DNA of 64,000 nucleotides from an uncultured Pseudomonas sp. (GTDB taxonomy: Bacteria; Pseudomonadota; Gammaproteobacteria; Pseudomonadales; Pseudomonadaceae): assembly GCF_943846705.1 (NCBI RefSeq), contig NZ_OX044366.1, positions 4,030,001 to 4,094,000 of the forward strand. The letters run 5' to 3'. This document shows positions 1-10,788 of the stretch, one piece after another. Position 1 is the first letter of the stretch. Every line of letters starts with the position of its first letter. The notes under the pieces were generated by a model. It was given only the letters and a program-made list of their open reading frames with translations. It did not search any database and was not told the DNA's origin. The position numbers were made by a program, and so were the translations under genes.

Positions 1-806
1 CCGACAAAGCGGTTCTCGACGATGTCCAGACGACCGATGCCGTTCTCGCCGCCGATGCGGTTCAGCTCAGCCAATACGGTGGCGGGGCTCATTGCCTTGC
101 CGTCGATGGCGACGATGTCACCGGCGCGGTAGGTCAGCTCGATATAGGTTGCAGTGTCCGGCGCGGCCTCAGGGGAGACCGTCCACTTCCACATGTCTTC
201 TTCGTGCTCGGTCCAGGTGTCTTCCAGCACGCCGCCTTCATAGGAGATGTGCAGCAGGTTGGCATCCATCGAGTACGGCGACTTCTTCTTGCCATGACGC
301 TCGATCGGGATCGCATGCTTCTCGGCGTAGTCCATCAGCTTCTCGCGCGACAGCAGGTCCCACTCGCGCCATGGCGCAATCACTTTTACCCCCGGCTTGA
401 GTGCGTAGGCACCGAGTTCGAAACGCACCTGGTCGTTACCTTTACCGGTGGCACCGTGGGAGATGGCGTCAGCGCCGGTCTCGTTGGCGATTTCGATCAA
501 GCGCTTGGCGATCAGTGGACGCGCGATGGACGTGCCCAGCAGGTACTCGCCTTCATAGACGGTGTTGGCGCGGAACATCGGGTAAACGAAATCACGGACG
601 AACTCTTCGCGCAGGTCGTCGATGTAGATTTCCTTGACGCCCATGGCCTGAGCCTTGGCGCGGGCCGGCTCGACTTCCTCACCTTGGCCGAGGTCAGCGG
701 TGAAGGTCACCACTTCGCAGTTATAGGTATCTTGCAGCCACTTGAGGATCACGGAAGTGTCCAGGCCACCGGAATATGCCAGGACTACCTTGTTTACGTC
801 GGCCAT
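1..806 (-). CDS. argG: Argininosuccinate synthase (N-terminal part, cut by window edge)
   Basis: ArgG ligates citrulline and aspartate with ATP to make argininosuccinate, the second-last step of arginine synthesis in the cytoplasm. The start ATG lies at 806-804 and the protein opens MADVNKVVLAYSGGLDTSV; the SGGLDTS segment at residues 12-18 is the PP-loop ATP-pyrophosphatase signature of the family. Downstream segments such as GATGKGNDQVRFE and the EHEEDMW stretch also fit the family. About 268 codons are visible and the C-terminal part runs off the left edge. The gene lies 130 bases downstream of motY on the same strand. I see no convincing ARG box, but the gap was read only by eye. Confidence 0.97.
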   Translation of the reverse strand, partial: MADVNKVVLAYSGGLDTSVILKWLQDTYNCEVVTFTADLGQGEEVEPARAKAQAMGVKEIYIDDLREEFVRDFVYPMFRANTVYEGEYLLGTSIARPLIAKRLIEIANETGADAISHGATGKGNDQVRFELGAYALKPGVKVIAPWREWDLLSREKLMDYAEKHAIPIERHGKKKSPYSMDANLLHISYEGGVLEDTWTEHEEDMWKWTVSPEAAPDTATYIELTYRAGDIVAIDGKAMSPATVLAELNRIGGENGIGRLDIVENRFV

Positions 807-936
807 GCCATCAACTCCACGGGGTTGTGCGGGAAACCCGTGATTCTACTGCCCATGCCGTCTGATTTACAGAGGCGCGACAGCTTGTGACGACCACGCG
901 ACGGTTTATTGTTGGGCAACGGACGAACGACAGGCG

Positions 937-1848
937 CTAAGAAGTCGCGCCAGGATCAGCCGCTGCAGCCGCAGGAGCCGGCGGCACGGCGGCCTCAGGT
1001 ACGCGCTCAAGGAGGATGCTTACCCGGCGATTTTTTGCCCGGTTGGCTTCCTTGTTATTGGGTACCAGCGGGTAACGCTCACCATGAAAACGCAGGGTGA
1101 TCTGCTCGGCCGGAACTCCCCTGGCCTTGAAATACTCCATCACCGCCAGCGCCCGGCGGCGCGACAGGTCACGGTTGGTCAGGCGATTGCCGCTGTTATC
1201 GGCATGCCCATCGAGCTGGATGCGATTGACACTGGGGTCGGCCTTGAGAAAGTCCAGAATGATATCCAGCTTGGCTTGGGCCAATGGTTCAAGATCGACG
1301 CCGCCACCCGGAAAGCCCACCAGGCTTTTGCGCACCTGATCAAAGTTCACCGGCAGCAACTTGCTCGTGCACCCCAAATAGTCGCTGTAGGCTTTTTTAA
1401 ACTTGGCCGGCAGCAAGCGCACTTCAACCGTCTCACCGCCCATTGCCGCGCGATGCCGCACAAGAGGGCTGCGTCCTTCAAGCAAACCGCTGAGCAAACG
1501 CACGCCCTGCTGTTGGGAGCTGTTAAACAACACTTCGGCCGGTACCACGCTGACCGAGCCGAGGTTGATATCGCCGCGTCCCGGCTGCCAAGGCGCAGCC
1601 GCCGCCAGCAAGGTCGCACTGCCGCTCCCCAGCCAGCGCTCGCGGGCTTTCAGACTGAACGTCACCTGCTCGCCAGCACGGCGCACAAATACCCCGGAAC
1701 CGAAGTCGGTGATGGGCTGCGACAGACGGCACTCGAACTGATCGCCTTCGACCTGCCACTCGATCTTCTCCAGACGGGTCTGGAAGCTGATGGCAAGAAC
1801 AGACTGGCTTGCCAGCAGGCACAGCACTGCGAGTGGATAGGGTCGCAC
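937..1848 (-). CDS. motY: MotY, sodium-type/polar flagellar stator-ring protein with OmpA-like domain
   Basis: A 303-residue periplasmic protein with an N-terminal signal peptide (MRPYPLAVLCLLASQSVLA, cleavage expected before ISFQ). It has a MotY-type N-terminal domain (about 20-150) and a C-terminal OmpA-like peptidoglycan-binding domain whose core LDGHADNSGNRLTN lies near residues 213-226. In polar-flagellated gammaproteobacteria MotY forms the T ring with MotX-like partners and helps assemble stators around the motor. A GTG start at 1848 is preceded by GGAG at suitable spacing. The gene stands divergent to pyrC and upstream of argG, as I recall from other pseudomonads. The last 20 residues are Ala/Pro-rich. 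A generic OmpA-family lipoprotein is the alternative, but there is no lipobox. Confidence 0.88.
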   Translation of the reverse strand: MRPYPLAVLCLLASQSVLAISFQTRLEKIEWQVEGDQFECRLSQPITDFGSGVFVRRAGEQVTFSLKARERWLGSGSATLLAAAAPWQPGRGDINLGSVSVVPAEVLFNSSQQQGVRLLSGLLEGRSPLVRHRAAMGGETVEVRLLPAKFKKAYSDYLGCTSKLLPVNFDQVRKSLVGFPGGGVDLEPLAQAKLDIILDFLKADPSVNRIQLDGHADNSGNRLTNRDLSRRRALAVMEYFKARGVPAEQITLRFHGERYPLVPNNKEANRAKNRRVSILLERVPEAAVPPAPAAAAADPGATS

Positions 1849-2053
1849 GACAGACTCCAGTGGATACGGCTTACCTCTTTTCTATCGGTGACAACCTGGA
1901 AAACTTGAGAACAGGGTTATGCCTATTGCCCACGCATCGACGCCGCACAGCCCAAACTCCAGTCAGCTTTGCCCGATTGAGCCGCTTTCAACGTGCTGCC
2001 AAGGGCCTTTTCCGGTAGCATTCTCGTCACGTTTTGCCCGCCTGGAAGCTTCC

Positions 2054-3100
2054 ATGACCGACCGCCTTACCCTGCTGCGTCCTGACGACTGGCACATCCA
2101 CCTGCGTGACGGTAACGTGCTACCGCACACCGTCGCTGATGTAGCCCGCACCTTTGGCCGCGCCATCATCATGCCTAACCTGGTGCCGCCCGTGCGCAAC
2201 GCCAGTGAAGCCGACGCTTACCGCCAGCGCATTCTCAGCGCTCGCCCAGCCGGCAGCCATTTTCAGCCGTTAATGGTGCTGTACCTCACCGATTTGACCC
2301 AGCCAGACGATATTCGCAACGCCATGGCTTCAGGTTTCGTACATGCAGCCAAGCTCTATCCGGCGGGCGCCACCACCAACTCGGATTCCGGCGTAACCAG
2401 TATCGACAAGATTTTCCCGGTGCTCGAAACCATGGCCGAAGTGGGCATGCCGTTGCTGGTGCACGGTGAAGTAACGCGCAGCGAGATCGATATATTCGAT
2501 CGCGAGAAGGCCTTTATCGACGAACACCTGACCCGTGTGGTTGAGCGTTTCCCGAGCCTTAAAGTGGTCTTCGAGCACATCACCACCCGCGATGCAGTGG
2601 AGTTCGTGCAGAGTGCTCCGGCCAACGTTGGTGCGACCATCACCGCCCACCACTTGCTGTACAACCGCAACCACATGCTGGTTGGCGGTATTCGTCCGCA
2701 CCTCTTTTGCCTGCCAGTCCTCAAGCGCAACATCCATCAGGAAGCCTTGCTGGATGCGGCCACCAGCGGCAACGCCAAGTTCTTCCTCGGCACCGACTCG
2801 GCCCCGCACGCCAAGCACGCCAAGGAAGCCGCCTGCGGCTGCGCTGGTTGCTACAGCGCCTATGCGGCGATTGAGCTGTATGCCGAAGCCTTCGAGCAGC
2901 GCAATGCGCTGGATAAACTGGAAGCCTTTGCCAGCCTCAACGGCCCGGATTTCTACGGCTTGCCGCGTAACAGCGACCGCATCACCCTGGTCCGTGAAGA
3001 CTGGACAGCCCCTGCCAGCTTGCCCCTAGGCGAGCAAATCGTTATCCCCCTGCGCGCCGGTGAAACCATGCGCTGGCGTCTGCTGGAGAATCAAGCGTGA
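2054..3100 (+). CDS. pyrC: Dihydroorotase (class II, PyrC)
   Basis: PyrC cyclises carbamoyl-aspartate to dihydroorotate, step three of pyrimidine synthesis. The 348-residue product carries the family metal site: HIHLRDG at residues 14-20 (His14 and His16), the lysine to be carboxylated in HAAKLYPAGATTNS (Lys100), later histidines in LLVHGE and FEHITT, and the metal Asp in GTDSAPHAK. The reading frame is open further upstream, but the ATG at 2054 gives the normal family N-terminus MTDRLTLLRPDDWH and follows a GGAAG-like ribosome site. The stop overlaps the next gene's GTG start by four bases (GTGA), so pyrC and rnt are translationally coupled. Confidence 0.97.
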   Translation: MTDRLTLLRPDDWHIHLRDGNVLPHTVADVARTFGRAIIMPNLVPPVRNASEADAYRQRILSARPAGSHFQPLMVLYLTDLTQPDDIRNAMASGFVHAAKLYPAGATTNSDSGVTSIDKIFPVLETMAEVGMPLLVHGEVTRSEIDIFDREKAFIDEHLTRVVERFPSLKVVFEHITTRDAVEFVQSAPANVGATITAHHLLYNRNHMLVGGIRPHLFCLPVLKRNIHQEALLDAATSGNAKFFLGTDSAPHAKHAKEAACGCAGCYSAYAAIELYAEAFEQRNALDKLEAFASLNGPDFYGLPRNSDRITLVREDWTAPASLPLGEQIVIPLRAGETMRWRLLENQA

Positions 3101-3771
3101 GTGAAGACCTGTATGACGACGAGCCCGAGAGCAACAGCCACTCAGGCCCGCGCCACCCAATGGCCGCACGCTTTCGTGGCTACCTGCCGGTAGTCGTGGA
3201 TGTGGAAACCGGTGGTTTTAACTGCGCCACCGACGCCCTGCTGGAAATTGCTGCCACCACCATTGGCATGGACGAAGGCGGCTTCCTCTATCCGGAGCAC
3301 ACCCAGTTTTTCCGTGTTGAGCCGTTTGCCGGCGCCAATATTGAGCAGGCCGCGCTGGACTTCACCGGGATCAAACTTGATCACCCTTTGCGCATGGCCG
3401 TGAGCGAAGAGCACGCCCTGACGGAAATTTTCCGCAGCCTGCGCAAGTCGCTGAAAGCCAACAGCTGCAAACGGGCAATCTTGGTCGGCCATAACAGCAG
3501 CTTCGACCTCGGCTTCCTCAATGCTGCCGTGGCCCGCACCGGCATCAAGCGTAATCCGTTCCACCCGTTCTCCAGCTTCGACACCGCTACCCTGGCCGGC
3601 CTTGCCTATGGCCAGACCGTGCTGGCCAAGGCCTGCCAGGCGGCCGGCATCGATTTCGACGGCAAGGAAGCACACTCCGCCCGTTACGACACCGAGAAGA
3701 CTGCCGAGCTGTACTGCGGCATCGTCAATCGCTGGAAGGAGATGGGCGGCTGGATGGACTTCGACGATTAG
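3097..3771 (+). CDS. rnt: Ribonuclease T (DEDDh 3'-5' exonuclease)
   Basis: RNase T trims 3' ends of tRNAs, 5S rRNA and other stable RNAs. The 224-residue product shows the DEDDh exonuclease signature: VVDVETGG with Asp35 and Glu37, VGHNSSFDLGFL in the middle (second Asp), and HSARYDTEKTA with His193 and Asp198. Translation starts at a GTG that overlaps the pyrC stop. The N-terminal 20 residues are acidic and Ser-rich and are probably flexible. Convergent with gdhB; a strong hairpin follows the stop. Confidence 0.96.
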   Translation: MSEDLYDDEPESNSHSGPRHPMAARFRGYLPVVVDVETGGFNCATDALLEIAATTIGMDEGGFLYPEHTQFFRVEPFAGANIEQAALDFTGIKLDHPLRMAVSEEHALTEIFRSLRKSLKANSCKRAILVGHNSSFDLGFLNAAVARTGIKRNPFHPFSSFDTATLAGLAYGQTVLAKACQAAGIDFDGKEAHSARYDTEKTAELYCGIVNRWKEMGGWMDFDD

Positions 3772-3790
3772 CATTCGCTGATTAGCGAGC

Positions 3791-3830
3791 CGCATAAAAA
3801 AGCCCCGCATCTGCGGGGCTTTTTTATGCG
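3791..3830. terminator. Bidirectional rho-independent terminator between rnt and gdhB
   Basis: A near-perfect hairpin: an A-rich flank, AGCCCCGCA, a two-base loop, TGCGGGGCT, then a T-run, with flanks CGCATAAAAA and TTTTTATGCG that also pair. It has a U-tract in either direction and serves both convergent genes. Confidence 0.93.
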
Positions 3831-3866
3831 TTAAGCCGGCGCAGGCCAGGCCTGCGCCGATCCCTC

Positions 3867-6800
3867 TTAAGCGCTTTGCGCCAGGTCCATCAGCTCACGA
3901 TTGGCCACCGCATACATGGCGTAATCGGTCGCCGTGGCAGCACGCAACTCACCGAGCATAAGCTTCCAGCGATCTACCAAGCGACGATGCTGATCCAGCC
4001 ACACGCCGACCCGCTCTTCGATATCCGCCGGCCCTTCGGCCATTTGCAGCACTGATACGGTAATCGCCCGCTGCTGCCAGTCCAAGTCATCGCGGAAGGC
4101 TTCACGGGCCAGCGCTTGCCAGTTGTTTTCCACCGGCAGACCACTGATCTGCTGCAGGTACCAGGACAACTCCAGAGAACCGCCCATCGTGAAGTAGGCA
4201 GCCGCCACACGAGCAGGCTCCTGCCCAGTCACATCCGACGCTTCGATAATCGGCAACAGGGTGTACAGGTGGCTAGTGCCAGCCACCACCCGCGCCAACT
4301 CTTCCGGCACACCGGCCTCGACATACCCCTGGAATCGCGCCAGCCACTGCTCGCGAGCAGGGCCTTCGAGCAGCTCATCCAGGCACCCAACCAGGGCTTC
4401 GATACGCGGTGCAAAGTGCGCCACATCGCGGGCCGCATCCAGATCATTGCGCCGACTGCGCAGGAACCAGCGAGTAGCCCGGCGCCCCAGACGCATCAAC
4501 TCATCCATCAGTTGCAGCTGCAACTCAGCCGGCACCTTGGAGTCCAGCGCCTCAATCTGCTGCCACCAATGCGGCAGACGGAACAGGTCACGCACGATCA
4601 CATAAGCACCCGCGACATTCGCCGCGCTCATACCGGTGGACTCCTTCAAGCGTTGCACGAAGGTAATGCCCATGTGGTTGACCAGATCGTTGGCGATCTG
4701 CGTGCTGACGATTTCGCGCTTGAGTCGATGGCGACGCATCGGCTCACCGAACTTCTCCGCCAGCAGCGGCGGGAAGGCGGTTTCCATCTCCCGCGCCAGG
4801 TACTCGTCATCCGGCACCCGCGATTTGAGCAGTGACTCTTTCAGGTCGATCTTGCTGTAGGAAATCAACACCGACAGCTCAGGACGGGTCAAACCTTGCC
4901 CTTTAGCCGCACGCTCATTGAGCTCGTCGTCGGTGGGTAGAAACTCCAGAGCACGGTCCAACTTGCCAGCAGTTTCCAGCGCCGACATCAGCCGCTTGTA
5001 CTCACCGCCCCGCTCGCGCGCACGGCGCTCGGCCAGTGACAGCGCCTGGGTTTGTTTGTAGTTGTTGCCCAACACCAGGCCGCTGACGGCGTCGGTCATG
5101 TCCACCATCAGCTTGTTACGCTGCTTGCCGGTCATATCACCCGCGGCAACGATTTCCCCGAGCAGGATCTTGATATTCACTTCGTGGTCAGAGCAGTCAA
5201 CACCACCGGCGTTGTCGATAAAGTCGGTGTTGCTCTTGCCGCCATTAAGACCGTATTCGACGCGCCCCAGCTGGGTCATGCCGAGGTTACCGCCCTCACC
5301 CAGCACTTTGGCACGCAGTTCGCGGCCGTCTACACGCAGCAAATCGTTGGCCTTGTCGCCGACATCGGCGTGGCTTTCCTTGCTGGATTTAACGTAGGTG
5401 CCAATGCCGCCGTTCCACAGCAGGTCGACCGGCGCTTTGAGCAAGGCATTGAGCAGCTCATTCGGCGCCAGCTTGTCGGCGCTGATATCAAAGCGCTCTT
5501 TCATCTGTGCGCTGATCGGAATGCTCTTGGCGCTGCGCAGGAAGATCCCACCGCCGGCCGAAATCAGCTTGGCGTCGTAATCGGTCCAGCTGGAGCGCGG
5601 CAGATCGAATAGGCGCTGACGCTCGACAAAGCTCTTGGCGGCGTCCGGGTTAGGGTCGATAAAGATGTGCATGTGGTTGAAGGCTGCCACCAGCTGCAGG
5701 CTTTCCGAGAGCAACAGGCCGTTACCAAACACGTCACCGGCCATATCGCCGATACCGATCACCGTAACGTTGTCCTTCTGCACATCGATACCGCGCTCGC
5801 GGAAGTGGCGCTGCACCGACACCCACGCGCCCTTGGCGGTAATGCCCATGCCTTTGTGGTCGTAACCGGCCGAGCCGCCCGAAGCGAACGCATCGTCTAG
5901 CCAGAAGCCGTAGTCGGCGGCAATGCCGTTGGCGATGTCGGAGAAGGTCGCGGTGCCTTTGTCGGCGGCCACCACCAGATAAGGATCGTCGCCGTCGTGG
6001 CGCACGACATTCTGCGGCGGCACCACGACGCCCTCTTTGAGGTTGTCGGTGATATCCAGCAAGCCACTGATAAAGATGCGGTAGCAGGCGATGCCTTCCG
6101 CCAGCACGTCATCGCGGGTGCCTGCGAGCGGCAGACGGCGCGGCACAAAGCCGCCCTTCGCACCCATCGGCACGATGACGGCGTTCTTCACCTGCTGGGC
6201 TTTAACCAGGCCGAGTACTTCGGTACGGAAGTCTTCCTCGCGGTCCGACCAACGCAGGCCGCCACGGGCGACGTCACCGAAGCGCAGGTGCACACCTTCA
6301 ACCCGCGGCGAATATACGAAAATTTCAAACTTCGGCGTCGGTCGTGGAATATCCGGAATGGCGCGCGGGTTGAGCTTGAAGCTGAAGTAGGCTTTGTGCT
6401 GCCCGGCCGCATCGGTCTGGTAGAAGTTGGTGCGCAGGGTGGCTTTGATCAGGTCGAGGTAGCGGCGCAGGATGCGGTCTTCGTTGAGTACGGCGACGTT
6501 ATCCAGGGCCGCCAGAATCGCCTGTTCAAGCTTCTGCTGCTTGTCTTCCAGGTCATCGGCGGTGAGCTTGCGGGCCAAATAGAAGCGCGTCTTGAACAGA
6601 CGCACCAGTTCCTTGGCGATATTCGCGTGATTGACCAGGGTGCCGGCGATGTAACTCAAGTCGAAGCCCAGACGAATCTGCTTGAGGTAGCGCGCATAGG
6701 CACGCAGCAACGCCACATCGCGCCACGGCATGGCGGCCATCAGCACCAGACGGTTGAAGCCATCATTCTCTGCCGCGCCGCCGACGATATTGACGAAGGC

Positions 6801-8708
6801 GTCCTGCAAGGTGTCGTTGAGCTGCTGGATGTCGACATCTAGGCCTTCGGCATAGGTGAAGGCAAAGTCATGGATCCAGAACTCGCGACCATCGGCGCGG
6901 CGCAGCTTGTAGGGGAACTCGCCAAGCACGCGCAGACCGAGGTTTTCCAGGATCGGCAGCACGTCTGACAGCGGCAGCGGCGTGTCAGCGTGGTAGAGCT
7001 TGCAGTGCAACTGCTGCTGCCCCTGGGTCAGTGGCTGATAAAAGCTCATCACCAGTTGCCGCTCAGTGTTCAGGCTGAGCAGGTGCTGCATGTCCACCAC
7101 CGCCGAATGCGGGGCAAAACGCTCGCGGTAGCCCGCCGGAAAACCGTCCAGGTACTCACTCAACACTTCAGTGCCTTGCGCCTCGCCGAGGCTTTCCACC
7201 ATCAAACTGGTGTAATCATCCTTCCACGAGCGGCAGGCCTGGATCACTTCTTTTTCCAGGCGCGCGGGGTCGATCTGCACGCGATTCTTCGGGTCGACCT
7301 TGAGAATGAACTGCACCCGCGCCAGTACCGACTCGGAGAAAAAGGTCCAGAACTCGCAATCAATCCCCTGCAGACGCTCCATCAGTACCTGCTGGATTTT
7401 CAGGCGGGTCTCGGTGGAATACACATCTCGCGGCACATAGGCCAGGCAATAGCAGAAGCGCCCATAAGGATCGCGGCGCAGGAACACGCGAATCTTGTTG
7501 CGCTCCTGAATCTGCACGATGGCCATGGTGGTGTTGAACAACTCATCCACCGAGGTCTGGAACAGGTCGTCACGCGGCAGTACTTCCAGCACCTGAGCCA
7601 GTTCTTTGCCCAAGTGCGCGCTGCTATCAAAACCCGAGCGCTGCTCAATGACGGCAATCTTGCGGCGGATATAGGGGATGTTCCACACGCTCTCGGCATA
7701 CACCGATGAGGTGTACAGGCCCATAAAGCGGCATTCCTTGATGACCTTGCCGGTGCTGTCCAGTTCACGAATCGACACCAGATCAGGATAGGCCGGACGG
7801 TGAACACGGCTCGGCACAGCGGCCTTGGCAAACGACAGCAACTGCGCCTCACGCAGGTAACTGACCGCCTCCGGCTCGATGTGCGTGTCATCCGCCTTCA
7901 GCCCCGCACGCAGGCTTTTAGACAGGCCCAGCAGGGATTTCTCGTCATACACTACAGTGCCACCAGCGGCGCTGTCGGCCACGGTGAACTCTTCATAGCC
8001 GAGGAAGGTGAAGTGGTCATCGAGCAACCAGCTCATAAACACCTTGACCTCTTCCAGCTCGGCGCCCTCAACCTTGAGCTTGGCCTTATCCAGCCAGGCC
8101 CGCAGCTCCTTGGCCTTGGCCTTCATTGGCTGGAAATCCGCCACACTCAGGCGTACATCGCTAAAGACGTCTTGCAGGGCTTTGCTCAGCGTCTTCAGTT
8201 CGCCGGCGCTGGAGCAGCGATCGATCTCCAGGAACATCAGCGCTTCTTGCTGGACGCCTTCGCCCTGGGCACCTTTGGGCAGGATTTCCTGCAGCTCGCC
8301 GCTTTTGTTACGGCGCACGCTGAACACGCTGTTCTGCAAGGTGTGGATGCTGTAACCACGCCGGTTTAGCTCCATGCGCACCGAGTCGACCAGGAAGGGG
8401 ATATCGCTGTGCAGAACTTCCACGGCGGTGTGGGTGGACTGCCAGCCGTGCTTCTCATAATCGGGGTTGAAGACCCGCACCTCAGGCTTGCTCGGTTCAA
8501 AACGCTCCAGCACCCGCCAGGACGACAAGGTGCAGCCGACCAGATCAGAGAGGCGACGCTGGGTCAGCTCCTCAAGGGCGATGATGCCGAAGAATTGCTC
8601 GGCGAACAGGGCTACTTGTGGCAAGGCCTGTTCGCTGACGTGCTGCGCCAGCGCCGTTTGCAGGTGATGCTGAAAATCGGCTTTGCTGGCCGCCGTAAAG
8701 AACGCCAT
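3867..8708 (-). CDS. gdhB: NAD-specific glutamate dehydrogenase, large (about 180 kDa) type
   Basis: This catabolic enzyme oxidatively deaminates glutamate to 2-oxoglutarate with NAD+. At about 1,613 residues it belongs to the large-GDH class known from Streptomyces and Pseudomonas. The N-terminal half is the ACT-like regulatory region. The catalytic core shows the glutamate-binding lysine region (LRFGDVARGGLRWSDR and KAQQVKNAVIVPMGAKGGFV) and a Rossmann-type stretch (TVIGIGDMAGDVFGNGLL). The open frame begins 21 codons earlier, but ATG 8708 gives the usual MAFFTAASKADF start and follows GGAGCACACCC. A single-gene unit divergent from the MoxR operon. In P. aeruginosa it is arginine-induced; no such site was identified here. 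Confidence 0.96.
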   Translation of the reverse strand: MAFFTAASKADFQHHLQTALAQHVSEQALPQVALFAEQFFGIIALEELTQRRLSDLVGCTLSSWRVLERFEPSKPEVRVFNPDYEKHGWQSTHTAVEVLHSDIPFLVDSVRMELNRRGYSIHTLQNSVFSVRRNKSGELQEILPKGAQGEGVQQEALMFLEIDRCSSAGELKTLSKALQDVFSDVRLSVADFQPMKAKAKELRAWLDKAKLKVEGAELEEVKVFMSWLLDDHFTFLGYEEFTVADSAAGGTVVYDEKSLLGLSKSLRAGLKADDTHIEPEAVSYLREAQLLSFAKAAVPSRVHRPAYPDLVSIRELDSTGKVIKECRFMGLYTSSVYAESVWNIPYIRRKIAVIEQRSGFDSSAHLGKELAQVLEVLPRDDLFQTSVDELFNTTMAIVQIQERNKIRVFLRRDPYGRFCYCLAYVPRDVYSTETRLKIQQVLMERLQGIDCEFWTFFSESVLARVQFILKVDPKNRVQIDPARLEKEVIQACRSWKDDYTSLMVESLGEAQGTEVLSEYLDGFPAGYRERFAPHSAVVDMQHLLSLNTERQLVMSFYQPLTQGQQQLHCKLYHADTPLPLSDVLPILENLGLRVLGEFPYKLRRADGREFWIHDFAFTYAEGLDVDIQQLNDTLQDAFVNIVGGAAENDGFNRLVLMAAMPWRDVALLRAYARYLKQIRLGFDLSYIAGTLVNHANIAKELVRLFKTRFYLARKLTADDLEDKQQKLEQAILAALDNVAVLNEDRILRRYLDLIKATLRTNFYQTDAAGQHKAYFSFKLNPRAIPDIPRPTPKFEIFVYSPRVEGVHLRFGDVARGGLRWSDREEDFRTEVLGLVKAQQVKNAVIVPMGAKGGFVPRRLPLAGTRDDVLAEGIACYRIFISGLLDITDNLKEGVVVPPQNVVRHDGDDPYLVVAADKGTATFSDIANGIAADYGFWLDDAFASGGSAGYDHKGMGITAKGAWVSVQRHFRERGIDVQKDNVTVIGIGDMAGDVFGNGLLLSESLQLVAAFNHMHIFIDPNPDAAKSFVERQRLFDLPRSSWTDYDAKLISAGGGIFLRSAKSIPISAQMKERFDISADKLAPNELLNALLKAPVDLLWNGGIGTYVKSSKESHADVGDKANDLLRVDGRELRAKVLGEGGNLGMTQLGRVEYGLNGGKSNTDFIDNAGGVDCSDHEVNIKILLGEIVAAGDMTGKQRNKLMVDMTDAVSGLVLGNNYKQTQALSLAERRARERGGEYKRLMSALETAGKLDRALEFLPTDDELNERAAKGQGLTRPELSVLISYSKIDLKESLLKSRVPDDEYLAREMETAFPPLLAEKFGEPMRRHRLKREIVSTQIANDLVNHMGITFVQRLKESTGMSAANVAGAYVIVRDLFRLPHWWQQIEALDSKVPAELQLQLMDELMRLGRRATRWFLRSRRNDLDAARDVAHFAPRIEALVGCLDELLEGPAREQWLARFQGYVEAGVPEELARVVAGTSHLYTLLPIIEASDVTGQEPARVAAAYFTMGGSLELSWYLQQISGLPVENNWQALAREAFRDDLDWQQRAITVSVLQMAEGPADIEERVGVWLDQHRRLVDRWKLMLGELRAATATDYAMYAVANRELMDLAQSA

Positions 8709-8881
8709 GGGTGTGCTCCATTTGGCTTGTGATTCGACTAGGGGCAGCCGCGAAAAGGACCTTCGCCACAACCTTGTTGTTCAACGTTAGTCTAGGAGGT
8801 AGCGATTGCATTAAAGTGGCTGCCTCTTAACTCTGGCGAGTCTCACGACCCGCTGGTCACATTTGCCGGATGAGCTTAACG

Positions 8882-9841
<960 letters not shown>

Positions 9842-9846
9842 ACGCC

Positions 9847-10788
9847 ATGCACGACCAACCCTCGCAGCCCGGCATTCGCGTCAGCCTCGGTGAACTGATC
9901 GAGATGCGTCACCGTGTGCGTGAAGTGCATCTGTTTTCCACTCCCGCGCAGCGCAGCCCACTGATTGGCCTGCACCATTCAAAACTGCGCGGGCGTGGTG
10001 TGGACTTCGACCAAGTGCGGGTTTACCAGGCGGGCGACGATGTCCGCACCATCGACTGGCGGGTTACCGCGCGCACTCAGGAACCGCATACCAAGCTGTT
10101 CCACGAAGAACGCGAACGGCCGATCTACATCATGGTTGAACAGAGCAAGCGGCTGTTCTTTGGCTCCGGCCTGATGTTCAAGTCGGTACTCGCTGCCCAG
10201 GCTGCCAGCCTGATCGGCTGGGCGGCACTTGAGCACAATGACCGTATTGGCGGCCTGGTCTTCGGCGACCTGGAACACCACGAGATCAAACCACGGCGCA
10301 GTAAGCAGAGCCTGTTGCAATTGCTCAGCCGGCTGACCAAAGCCAACCAGGCCTTGAATACCGACAGCCAGGGTGAGCGCGACAGCTTTGGCCTGGCCCT
10401 GCGCCGTGCGCGCGAAGTGTTGCGCCCCGGCAGCCTGGTGGTGGTGCTATGTGATGAGCGCACACTCAACGACAGCAGTGAACAGCAATTGCAGCTGCTC
10501 GCACGGCATACTGACTTGCTGCTACTGCCGCTCTCCGACCCACTCGACCATGCGCTGCCCAATGCCGGCCTGCTGCGCTTTACCGAACAGGGCGCGCAAC
10601 TGGAACTCGACACCCAGAACCCCGAGCTGCGTCAGGCTTACCGCAGCCTGGCCGACGCCCGCCAAGCGCGCTGGCAGCGCCTGGCGCAGAAACTTGGCGT
10701 GCCCCTGCTGCCACTGAGCACGCAAAGCGAAATGCTCGAGCAATTGCGTGAGCACCTGAACGCCCAGCGCTCGAGGAAAGCATTGTGA
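9847..10788 (+). CDS. DUF58 domain protein of the MoxR/vWA operon
   Basis: A 313-residue protein with the DUF58 signature GRGVDFDQVRVYQAGDDVRTIDWRVTART (about residues 49-77), a vWA-like fold in which the classical metal-site motif is replaced (YIMVEQSKRLFFG). It starts five bases after the MoxR stop. No signal peptide; probably cytoplasmic or membrane-associated. Families of this type almost always neighbour MoxR ATPases and are thought to bridge the ATPase and the membrane vWA proteins. Its last four bases overlap the next gene's GTG start. Confidence 0.9.
   Translation: MHDQPSQPGIRVSLGELIEMRHRVREVHLFSTPAQRSPLIGLHHSKLRGRGVDFDQVRVYQAGDDVRTIDWRVTARTQEPHTKLFHEERERPIYIMVEQSKRLFFGSGLMFKSVLAAQAASLIGWAALEHNDRIGGLVFGDLEHHEIKPRRSKQSLLQLLSRLTKANQALNTDSQGERDSFGLALRRAREVLRPGSLVVVLCDERTLNDSSEQQLQLLARHTDLLLLPLSDPLDHALPNAGLLRFTEQGAQLELDTQNPELRQAYRSLADARQARWQRLAQKLGVPLLPLSTQSEMLEQLREHLNAQRSRKAL

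Noticed and set aside
8790..8872. A perfect AGGAGG before an ATT codon, opening a 25-codon frame that ends on the MoxR start region
   Set aside because: ATT starts are extremely rare, and the TTG and GTG codons nearby stop at once; a leader peptide cannot be supported from sequence alone.
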